From positions 368,393-396,497 of the forward strand of contig NZ_GG695972.1 in assembly GCF_000159955.1 (NCBI RefSeq): a DNA stretch of 28,105 nucleotides, in the 5' to 3' direction. Shown here piece after piece: positions 16,568-23,403 of this stretch. A model generated the notes under the pieces. The model was not told the origin of the DNA, searched no databases, and saw only the letters and a program-made list of their open reading frames with translations. Positions within the stretch are counted from its first letter, which is position 1, and every line of letters begins with the position of its first letter. This DNA comes from Paenibacillus sp. oral taxon 786 str. D14. Lineage in GTDB: Bacteria; Bacillota; Bacilli; Paenibacillales; Paenibacillaceae. The translations under genes and the position numbers were made by a program.

Positions 16568-17843
16568 AATGGGGACGGTCGTTGGCTTTACGTTCATGAA
16601 TAAAGTTCGAACGAAATCATTTATCATTACGACGCTCGTGTTGGCGCTGCTGGTGACGATCGGGCTGCATGTGCCTTATTTTATCGATAAATTTACCGGC
16701 GGGGAGGATCAACCGACGAAGATCGGCATTGTGTACGAAGGGCAGCCGGAGCTGGCGAAGTCACTTGAAGCCTACACGGAGAAGCAGCCGGCGGCAGGTT
16801 ACACGCTGGTTCCTTATGAACAAGCGGACAACGCGAAACTGCTAGCGGCGATTGAAGCCGGGGAAATTGATGGTTATTTGCAATTTGCCGAAGGAGATGG
16901 CGGGGTCTTCCCAGCGGTGACCTATACCTCGAAAAAAGACAGCTTGGGAATGGGACTGCAAAATGCGCTGCAGGCAGCACTGCAGAACGTTAAGGCGGAG
17001 TATATCACGAAAGGCATGCTGACTGAGGAGCAGATCGCCGCGTTAAGCGCGCCGGTCCAAATCGATGCGGTGAAGGCTTCACCGGAATCCGGCGCTGAGG
17101 AATCGGGTCATCAGGCGAAAGCGATGGGGGCGATTAATTACGTTATCGTGTATGTGCTCATCATCTTGTTCTTCATGACCATTATGATGACGGGCAATAT
17201 GATCTCGGCCGAAGTCACCGCAGAGAAAAGCTCGCGCATTATGGAAATTCTCATCACCAGCGTATCACCGCTGGCGCAAATGTTCGGGAAGATTATCGGG
17301 ATGTTTTTTATCGGGCTGCTGCAAATCGCCGTTTTTGCCGGGGTGATTGCGATCAATATCTCGCTGCCGTATAACCAGCCGGTGTTGGCGGATTTCAATT
17401 TGCATCTGTCCGACATCCGCGTAGAAGTGTTAGTGCTTGGCCTGATTTTCTACATCTTGGGTTACTTCCTGTATGCGACGCTGTTTGCCGCGATCGGCTC
17501 GCTGGTCAGCCGGACCGAGGAGCTGGGGCAAGCGGTGATGCCAATTATGATGCTGTCGCTGGCGGCGTTCTATATCGGGATCTTCAGCTTGAGCACGCCA
17601 GACTCGCTGCTGATGAAGGTCAGCTCCTTCATCCCGTTCGTTTCGCCGGTCTCGATGATCGTGCGGATCGGCATCGGGGAGCCGCCGGTCTGGGAAATCG
17701 CGGCTTCGCTGATCGTCCTGGCTATTGCCATCTTCGTGTTCGGCTGGTTGTCGGCGAAGATTTACCGCACCGGCGTCCTGCTGTACGGGAAACGTCCGAC
17801 CTTCAAAGAGCTGCGCAAAGCGATGAAGGCTTATAAGATCTAG
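16560..17843 (+). CDS. ABC-2 permease, YhaP/NatB-like
   Basis: A 427-residue membrane protein. One helix near the N-terminus (about 17-40) is followed by an extracytoplasmic domain of about 150 residues and then five to six C-terminal helices, the NatB/YhaP architecture. The conserved EVTAEKSSRIMEILITSVSP segment before the second half is the ABC-2 signature that links permease to ATPase. I chose ATG at 16560 over the GTG at 16551; both lie inside the end of the ATPase gene. A 15-bp terminator follows, ending the operon. Confidence 0.9.
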   Translation: MNKMGTVVGFTFMNKVRTKSFIITTLVLALLVTIGLHVPYFIDKFTGGEDQPTKIGIVYEGQPELAKSLEAYTEKQPAAGYTLVPYEQADNAKLLAAIEAGEIDGYLQFAEGDGGVFPAVTYTSKKDSLGMGLQNALQAALQNVKAEYITKGMLTEEQIAALSAPVQIDAVKASPESGAEESGHQAKAMGAINYVIVYVLIILFFMTIMMTGNMISAEVTAEKSSRIMEILITSVSPLAQMFGKIIGMFFIGLLQIAVFAGVIAINISLPYNQPVLADFNLHLSDIRVEVLVLGLIFYILGYFLYATLFAAIGSLVSRTEELGQAVMPIMMLSLAAFYIGIFSLSTPDSLLMKVSSFIPFVSPVSMIVRIGIGEPPVWEIAASLIVLAIAIFVFGWLSAKIYRTGVLLYGKRPTFKELRKAMKAYKI

Positions 17844-17873
17844 ATTAACTGCGCTAAGCAATCAAAGTGTATT

Positions 17874-17913
17874 AAGCCTTGGTAGACGTACTCTCGTCTA
17901 TCAAGGCTTTTCT
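17874..17913 (+). terminator. Terminator of the ABC export operon
   Basis: A 15-bp stem (17874-17888 with 17895-17909, one wobble), a 6-nt loop, followed by a T-rich tail (ttcttg). Confidence 0.85.
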
Positions 17914-18048
17914 TGTTTGCGCGGAGTTATGGTGCGTAATGCTCCAGAAGCTCGCGGGACCATCGAGTATCCCGGCTGTTAGGCGAATACATGAACCGGC
18001 ATGACGCCAGCATCGCGATTTTGAATCGGGATTTTGTGCAGCTTCACT

Positions 18049-18336
18049 ATGAACCCTAATAAAACACTGGTACTTTTGATGGCAGCCCTGGCAGCGGTAT
18101 TGATGCTGAGCGCATGCGGCAATAAATCGTTAAGTGGGGCACCACAAGAGCAAAATACGACGACGAATACGTCAGGGGTCAGTGACCAGACATCGGCAAA
18201 TTCCGAATCGGGAAATAACGCGGCCGCTTCGGATCAGCAGACGGGGACAAACGATAACGCAGCAGATACGACGGCGGCCCGCACCCTCGTTTACGAAGGC
18301 GCGGGCTGGGCTGTTTTTAGGGCATGTTCGGTTTGA
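18049..18336 (+). pseudogene. Lipoprotein stub, probably truncated
   Basis: A 95-residue frame beginning with a textbook lipoprotein signal (hydrophobic core, then LMLSAC-GN, lipidated Cys about 22). A low-complexity Asn/Thr/Ser/Gly/Gln/Asp linker of about 50 residues follows. It ends abruptly after LVYEGAGWAVF, the beginning of what looks like a folded domain. The stop codon lies in the -35 region of the next promoter. No good ribosome binding site precedes the ATG. I read it as the 5' remnant of a longer lipoprotein gene. It could still be expressed as a short surface peptide. Confidence 0.5.
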
Positions 18337-18361
18337 CGATAGAGGGATTATTAACTATAAT
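18333..18361 (+). promoter_or_regulatory. Near-consensus promoter of the cstR-rhodanese operon
   Basis: TTGACG (18333-18338), a 17-bp spacer and a perfect TATAAT (18356-18361). Confidence 0.92.
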
Positions 18362-18363
18362 AT

Positions 18364-18379
18364 ATACCCGTGGGGGTAT
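18364..18379. promoter_or_regulatory. CsoR/CstR-type operator
   Basis: ATACCC-GTGG-GGGTAT: perfect 6-bp arms around a GC-rich 4-bp centre, the layout recognised by CsoR/CstR family repressors. It starts 2 bp after the -10 and so covers the transcription start. The repressor is encoded immediately downstream. Confidence 0.88.
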
Positions 18380-18431
18380 GATGTAATAATGCGATGTCAG
18401 GCACGAGGGATAATTGAAAGGAGTGCACGAC

Positions 18432-18704
18432 ATGTCCGAAGAACATCACTATGCAGAAGAAGTCAAACGCAGATTGAAACGAATCGAAGGTCAGGTGCGC
18501 GGGGTGCTTCGCATGATGGAGGAAGGGAAGCCATGCAAAGAAGTGGTGTGCCAGCTATCTGCAGTGCGGAGTGCTGCGGATAAGGCTTTGGCCCAAATCG
18601 TTGCGGATAACCTGCAGCAGTGTATTTTGGAGGAGCAGGCCCAAGGGGGAGATACCGCCCATTTGGTGAAGGAAGCGGTAGAGCTGCTGGTTAAGAGCCG
18701 GTAA
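18432..18704 (+). CDS. cstR: CstR-like persulfide-sensing repressor (CsoR family)
   Basis: A 90-residue all-helical CsoR/FrmR-family protein (RIEGQVRGVLRMMEEGKPC is the family core). The sensing pair C35 and C64 is present. The copper-ligand His that lies four residues before the second Cys in CsoR is N60 here, as in CstR. An extra C40 is present. CstR proteins respond to reactive sulfur species by forming di- or polysulfide bridges between the two Cys. Two rhodanese genes downstream and the absence of a copper ATPase support this assignment. The ATG at 18432 is set by AAAGGAG (18417-18423); the in-frame TTG upstream overlaps that site. Confidence 0.85.
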   Translation: MSEEHHYAEEVKRRLKRIEGQVRGVLRMMEEGKPCKEVVCQLSAVRSAADKALAQIVADNLQQCILEEQAQGGDTAHLVKEAVELLVKSR

Positions 18705-18725
18705 TTCGAAAAGGAGATGATCACG

Positions 18726-19037
18726 GTGGCGTTTCAGCCAGAAAAGGAAATAACTCCGGCCGAGCTCGTCATGCGAATGAAACGGGGCGAACAGGTTCAT
18801 GTGCTGGATGTACGCGAGCCGCTTGAGTGGGCCGAAGGCCATATTTCAGGGGCTAAACATATTCCGTTGGGGCAGCTGCCAGAGCGATTTGTGGAGCTGG
18901 ATCCGGAGGAAGAGCTGATCGTCGTCTGCCGCAGCGGCGGGCGGAGCAGTCTGGCGTGTGAGCTGCTCAGTGAAAGAGGCTACCGTGTGGTCAACATGAC
19001 CGGCGGAATGCTGGCCTGGCAGGATGAAGTGGAGTGA
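18726..19037 (+). CDS. Rhodanese-domain sulfurtransferase
   Basis: A 103-residue single-domain rhodanese. The active-site loop CRSGGRS has the catalytic Cys at 68, and the LDVREPLEW and GHISGAKHIPLGQL segments are typical. It is expected to carry persulfide sulfur and so take part in detoxifying sulfide-derived species. I chose GTG at 18726, 9 nt after AGGAG; the ATG at 18717 touches that site directly and is unlikely. It follows cstR by 21 nt. Confidence 0.9.
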   Translation: MAFQPEKEITPAELVMRMKRGEQVHVLDVREPLEWAEGHISGAKHIPLGQLPERFVELDPEEELIVVCRSGGRSSLACELLSERGYRVVNMTGGMLAWQDEVE

Positions 19038-19042
19038 GCGAC

Positions 19043-19450
19043 ATGCTGACCATGGCAGGAGGAATATTGCTTGCCGCCTGGATAATCGGATATGTACTGC
19101 GGTTGGTATGGCCTGTCTCGGGCCTAAAGTTCGTGGAGGAGAGGGCCTTATGCGGGTTCGACCTGCCGCCGCAGACGAAGATACTGGATGTCCGGGACGC
19201 GTCTTATTATGAAGAATGCCACCTGAACGGAGCGATCAACATTTCGTTAGGTCGATTACCTTTTGTATGGGCGAAGGAGCTTTCGTCTTCGGACCCTGTT
19301 CTGATTGTCGCGGACCGTCGGTCTGCGGTGATAAAAGCAGCACGAATCTTACGCAGACGAGGCTTCCGGCAGCTTTACGCCTTGCGCGGCGAAGCTTGCC
19401 GGGAAGGAGCTTCGCGGCAGCATTGTTTAGAGAAAGAACCCGCCTGTTGA
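19043..19450 (+). CDS. Membrane-anchored rhodanese-like protein lacking the catalytic Cys
   Basis: 135 residues: an N-terminal hydrophobic helix (about 5-24), then a rhodanese fold (ILDVRDASYYEECHLNGAINISLGRLP). At the position of the active-site loop it has LIVADRRSAV, so the catalytic Cys is replaced by Ala (A90). Cys occurs elsewhere (37, 59, 119, 128, 135). It is therefore probably a binding or scaffold protein rather than a standard sulfurtransferase. The ATG at 19043 has GGAG at 19031-19034; a GTG at 19034 overlapping the previous stop is possible. Its stop codon lies in the loop of the operon terminator. Confidence 0.8.
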   Translation: MLTMAGGILLAAWIIGYVLRLVWPVSGLKFVEERALCGFDLPPQTKILDVRDASYYEECHLNGAINISLGRLPFVWAKELSSSDPVLIVADRRSAVIKAARILRRRGFRQLYALRGEACREGASRQHCLEKEPAC

Positions 19451-19465
19451 TGCAGGCGGGTTTTT
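19438..19465 (+). terminator. Terminator overlapping the end of the last rhodanese gene
   Basis: Perfect 9-bp stem, acccgcctg (19438-19446) with caggcgggt (19453-19461), then TTTTT. The 5' arm encodes the last residues of the upstream protein. Confidence 0.92.
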
Positions 19466-19575
19466 GGTGTACAGTGAAGCGATCATGGGTCTACTTGCGA
19501 AAATGAAACTTTCAGACTAACATGAACGTTTAATGTACAGCAAGTATATTAGAGAGCAGGGGAGAGACAAGCATC

Positions 19576-20739
19576 ATGCCAACGCCTACATTACCCAGCC
19601 GCGCGAGCCGGACAAGCCCCGCGTCGGCAAAGCGGGCAACGGGGGCTAAGAAGCGTACGTCCGCCAAGAAACGGCGGAAGCGTGGATTTTTCTATCTGTT
19701 ATCCCGGCTGATCCTCACGATGATGCTGATCGGGACGGCGGCCTTATTCTGGTTGTTCTTTACCCCGTCTGGGAACAATATGCGCTATTTAATGGCCGAT
19801 ACGCTGATTACGACGCAGCATCGCCATTGGGCCAAATATATCATCGGACAAGCTGAGCTGGACAAACGGGTCGCCGCTTACCAGGCTCAATTCGAGGAAA
19901 TGGGGACGGAGAAGGACACCCATACGATTGACTTACCCGACCCGGATGATAAAGAAGACACACAAGCGGAGAAGCCGCTGATTGAAATTGAAGAGATCTC
20001 CGGCAAAAGCTATCACGGGTACGTGTTAACTGTAAACGACCCGACCAAAATCCGTTTAGGAGTTCCAGCGAAACGAGGCAAAGGAGAAAAGGTCTCCAGC
20101 ATGGTGGCGCGGACCGGTGCCCTTGCCGGTGTGAACGGCGGCGGCTTTGCCGACCCGAACTGGAAGGGCAACGGCTTCAAGCCGATTGGGGTGGTCATTT
20201 CCCGAGGGAAGCTGTATTACAACGGCATCAGTTCAGGGGCAGCGACGCAGATCGTTGGCCTGGACAAGCAAGGCAAAATGATCGCTGGTAAATATACGCT
20301 GGAGGAATTGGACAAGCTGGGCATTCAGGAAGCGGTGACGTTTCAACCGCGAATTATCGTAAACGGCAAAGGACAGATCCGCAGTCAAAAAGAAGGCTGG
20401 GGCATCGCACCGCGGACGGCCATGGGGCAGCGCGAAGACGGCGCGATCCTGTTCGTCGTCATCGACGGACGTCAGCCGGGATACAGCATCGGCGCCAGCC
20501 TGTACGATGTTCAGCAGATCATGCTGGAACGCGGCGCGGTGATCGCTGCCAATTTGGACGGCGGGTCGTCAACCGTATTGGTCAAGGAAGGCGGGGAGAT
20601 CGTTAACAAGCCTTCGTCCGAATACGGAGAACGTTATTTGCCAACCGCGTTTCTCGTCTTTGAGGATCCGTCCAAAGTGAACATCCCGAACATTTGGGAA
20701 GGTTTGCGTCCGCAGGACATTGATCCCGGGAAGAAGTGA
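19576..20739 (+). CDS. Membrane-anchored phosphodiester glycosidase-domain (NAGPA) protein
   Basis: 387 residues. A very basic, Ser/Thr/Ala-rich N-terminus (1-36) precedes one membrane helix (about 38-62), so the bulk lies outside the cell. The C-terminal half (about 140-372) is a NAGPA/phosphodiester glycosidase domain: GVNGGGF, GIAPRTAMGQ, and NLDGGSSTVL are its hallmark segments. Family members cleave or handle sugar-phosphodiester bonds in cell-wall or exopolysaccharide material; the substrate here is unknown. GGGGAGAG precedes the ATG. It stands alone between terminators at 19438-19465 and 20774-20816. Confidence 0.88.
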   Translation: MPTPTLPSRASRTSPASAKRATGAKKRTSAKKRRKRGFFYLLSRLILTMMLIGTAALFWLFFTPSGNNMRYLMADTLITTQHRHWAKYIIGQAELDKRVAAYQAQFEEMGTEKDTHTIDLPDPDDKEDTQAEKPLIEIEEISGKSYHGYVLTVNDPTKIRLGVPAKRGKGEKVSSMVARTGALAGVNGGGFADPNWKGNGFKPIGVVISRGKLYYNGISSGAATQIVGLDKQGKMIAGKYTLEELDKLGIQEAVTFQPRIIVNGKGQIRSQKEGWGIAPRTAMGQREDGAILFVVIDGRQPGYSIGASLYDVQQIMLERGAVIAANLDGGSSTVLVKEGGEIVNKPSSEYGERYLPTAFLVFEDPSKVNIPNIWEGLRPQDIDPGKK

Positions 20740-20773
20740 TGAAGTTAGCGGTTCCTGGTGACGAAATAGAAGG

Positions 20774-20816
20774 AGAGGCCGGGCAGAGGGAATTATCCCT
20801 TTTGCCCGGCCTCTTT
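20774..20816 (+). terminator. Terminator between convergent genes
   Basis: A 12-bp stem (20774-20785 with 20803-20814) enclosing a smaller aggga/tccct hairpin; a short T-run overlaps the end. It ends the gene at 19576 and may also serve the convergent AraC gene. Confidence 0.8.
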
Positions 20817-20832
20817 GTATGAAGTAAATCGA

Positions 20833-21738
20833 TCAGTCCTTGCTCCAAGTGAAGCGTTGACGATATTTTCGCGGGGACATGCCTTCGGTCTTGCTGAAGC
20901 AAGCGGTGAAATAAGCGGCCTGGTTAAAGCCCACCTGCTCGGCGATCCGCTCGATGGTCAGATCGGTTTGCAGAAGCAGCAGCTTGGCCTGCTGGATACG
21001 CAGCCGTTGCAAGTAGACGGCGGGCGAACAGCCAAACACCTTCTGCATACAGCGGGCGATATAGACCGGATGGAAATTGATGCTCTCCCCAAGCTTTTGC
21101 GCAGAGAAAGGCTCGTCATAATGCTCACGCAAATAGGAGGCTGCCTTTTCGGCGCAGGCCGACTGCGGAGAGAGTCCCGTATTGGTCGACAAAGCCGACA
21201 GCTCAACGATCACGTTTTGAAATAGAGCTTGCTGGCGCAACCGGACGCTGTCCAAATGGATATCGCGGTTCAAATCCGTCAGTTCCTTCAGCAGCGCGAT
21301 CATTTTCTGCGGCTGGGCCAGCTTCGCATATTGGGGAAGGGGGACTGTATATGACGTCGCCGTGAACGGCGGCAGGGAAATCGAGCCAGGGGTGCCCTGA
21401 TCCGTCAGGCTGCATCCGCAATGCCGGTATTCCTCCTCCTCAACTACACGCCAATCGCCCAAGAGTTGAAAATGCAGCCAATGGTGCAGCGTATCTTCCC
21501 GGCAGCCTTCCAGCGCATAGTGATAACAGTCCGGGCGGAGAATGAGCGAGTGTCCGGCGGTCACCTCGTAATCGCGGCCTTCCTCGCTGATATATAAACA
21601 TCCGTACTCGACGACCAGCAGGTCGAAGGCCCCGATATTTTGCCGGCTGGGATGCTTGCCGCCGACCGGGATCACCGCCGAGCCGCTGACGATGTAATGG
21701 GGAAGTGGAGGCGCGGTAAATTCAATGATGGGAGGCAA
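20833..21738 (-). CDS. AraC-family transcriptional regulator
   Basis: 301 residues with an N-terminal cupin-like sensing domain (GCLYISEEGRDYEVTAGHSLIL and HWLHFQL segments) and a C-terminal double helix-turn-helix (last about 100 residues; FSAQKLGESINFHPVYIARCM, then IERIAEQVGFNQAAYFTACF and GMSPRKYR). This is the layout of sugar- or metabolite-responsive AraC proteins. The start is probably TTG at 21738, because AGAGGAGT (complement of 21748-21755) is about 9 nt ahead. A TTG at 21789 would add 17 residues but has no site. It is divergent from the MATE exporter and is its obvious candidate regulator. Confidence 0.87.
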   Translation of the reverse strand: MPPIIEFTAPPLPHYIVSGSAVIPVGGKHPSRQNIGAFDLLVVEYGCLYISEEGRDYEVTAGHSLILRPDCYHYALEGCREDTLHHWLHFQLLGDWRVVEEEEYRHCGCSLTDQGTPGSISLPPFTATSYTVPLPQYAKLAQPQKMIALLKELTDLNRDIHLDSVRLRQQALFQNVIVELSALSTNTGLSPQSACAEKAASYLREHYDEPFSAQKLGESINFHPVYIARCMQKVFGCSPAVYLQRLRIQQAKLLLLQTDLTIERIAEQVGFNQAAYFTACFSKTEGMSPRKYRQRFTWSKD

Positions 21739-21886
21739 AGGATACCCACTCCTCTTAGGTTGGAATATTGAAAAATTGAGTTGATTCAATGATACATCAA
21801 AACGGCGTTACCATCTATAATGTGTTTCATGCTAACACGATGACAGGGAATCAACGGGATTCTCCAATCTCCAGGAGGTTGTAATA

Positions 21887-23323
21887 ATGAAGAAAGTCAA
21901 TGGCGGCGAGAAGAATAAGTTCTCTCTCTGGCTGCTCGCATGGCCCATCTTTATCGAGTTGTTCCTGCAAATTTTGCTGGGGACAGTCGATACGCTGATG
22001 GTTAGCCGCATTTCCGACAATGCGGTGGCGGTCGTGGGGTTCTCGAACCAGCTGTTTAATGCGCTGACGACGCTGTTTGCAACTGTCGCTAGCGGGGCGG
22101 GGATTGTCATCGCCCAGAAGATCGGTTCGGGCCGCGAAGAGGATGCGCGAACCGTCGCGATTATCGCTTTCAAGGTGACGGCTGGGATTGGTCTTGTTCT
22201 CAGCATTTTGCTGATTGCGGTTCCGGGACCGATCGCCACCATGCTGCAGCTTCCGGATGAGCTGCTGCCTCTGGCCAAAATCTACATCTCCATCGTTGGC
22301 GGAGGCATGATTCTAACCGCGATGATTTCCCTGTTGGGTACGGCGATCCGCAACACCGGAAATACGAAAGGCCCGATGTACACGGCGGTGGGCATGAACG
22401 TTTTGCATATCCTGATGAACTATTGCTTTATCTTTGGGGCCTTTGGATTTCCGCAATGGGGGCTGACCGGCGTGGCGATTTCAACGGTAATCAGCCGCTT
22501 GGTCGCTACGGTTGTCTTGCTCTTCATTTTCCTCGGCACGTTCCAGCGGCGGATCGGCTTCAAGGACATGTCTGTCTACGATGGCAAGCTGTTTAAGGAG
22601 GTTCTGGTCATTGGCTGGCCGCTGGGAGTCAATTCGGCGAGCTGGGTGTTCTCGCAGCTGGCGATTTTCTCCTTCCTGGCGATGCTTGGCGCAACCGAGT
22701 TGGCCGCCAGAACCTATATGAATACGCTGGAGTCGTTCTGCTTTATGCTCGGCTTCTCGCTGGCGATGGCGGCGCAAATCCAGATCGCTCACCTGTACGG
22801 AGCGGGCAAAACCAAAGAAGCTTACCGCGCGGTATACCGCGTGCTGGCCTTTGGGCTGCCGCTCGTTATCGTTAATGCGTTTATCCTTGTTCTGTTTGGT
22901 CCGAAGCTGTTGGGATTGTTTACACAGGATCCCGATATCTTGGCCCTCTGTGCGGCATTGCTCTGGCTCAATCTGTTGCTGCAGCCGGGCAAAATGATCA
23001 ACATGGCCCTCGGGAACTCGTTGAATGCGGTAGGGGATACGCGATATACGATGATCATTTCCTTGATCTTTATGTCCGTCGTTGCGACCGGCTGCTCGTA
23101 TCTGTTTGGCGTTTCGCTCGGCTGGGGCATTATCGCCATTTACGCTTGTATGATCAGCGACGAATATATTCGGGGCGTCTTTTCGTTCTTCCGCTGGAGA
23201 GGGCGTAAGTATCTGCGCAGAAAAGAGCAGGAGCTGCTTCAAGCACGCGGATGGGCCCAGGAAGAGCGAGATCAGGGTCAGGGGAACCAGACGATGGATG
23301 GCGTTGCTCCTTCGGCGTTATAA
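21887..23323 (+). CDS. MATE-family efflux transporter
   Basis: A 478-residue protein with about 12 membrane helices in two homologous halves, belonging to the multidrug and toxin extrusion family (Na+ or H+ coupled export). Family-typical segments include the N-terminal WPIFIELFLQILLGTVDTLMVS, and GMILTAMISLLGTAIRNTGNTKGPM at the end of the first half. AGGAGG is well placed before the ATG. A TATAAT at 21816-21821 is a possible -10, but its -35 is poor, which would fit activator dependence on the adjacent AraC protein (inference). The substrate is unknown. Confidence 0.9.
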   Translation: MKKVNGGEKNKFSLWLLAWPIFIELFLQILLGTVDTLMVSRISDNAVAVVGFSNQLFNALTTLFATVASGAGIVIAQKIGSGREEDARTVAIIAFKVTAGIGLVLSILLIAVPGPIATMLQLPDELLPLAKIYISIVGGGMILTAMISLLGTAIRNTGNTKGPMYTAVGMNVLHILMNYCFIFGAFGFPQWGLTGVAISTVISRLVATVVLLFIFLGTFQRRIGFKDMSVYDGKLFKEVLVIGWPLGVNSASWVFSQLAIFSFLAMLGATELAARTYMNTLESFCFMLGFSLAMAAQIQIAHLYGAGKTKEAYRAVYRVLAFGLPLVIVNAFILVLFGPKLLGLFTQDPDILALCAALLWLNLLLQPGKMINMALGNSLNAVGDTRYTMIISLIFMSVVATGCSYLFGVSLGWGIIAIYACMISDEYIRGVFSFFRWRGRKYLRRKEQELLQARGWAQEERDQGQGNQTMDGVAPSAL

Positions 23324-23341
23324 AGGGTGAGAATAAAAGAT

Positions 23342-23390
23342 GAGCCGCAGGGCGGCCCGGGAAGGGCGCCTGCGGCTCTTTCTGTTTTTT
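23342..23390 (+). terminator. Terminator after the MATE gene
   Basis: A perfect 10-bp stem, gagccgcagg (23342-23351) with cctgcggctc (23369-23378), followed by a T-rich tail that includes TTTTTT at 23385-23390. Confidence 0.82.
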
Positions 23391-23403
23391 GTGGCAAGAT
23401 ATC

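Noticed and set aside
15632..16627. Open frame of 331 aa on the minus strand
   Set aside because: Antisense to the YhaQ-like ATPase, whose Walker motifs are intact; no independent signals.
18432..18704. Copper-sensing CsoR
   Set aside because: The copper-binding His of the H-x3-C motif is Asn here and no copper ATPase or chaperone gene is nearby; the CstR reading fits better.
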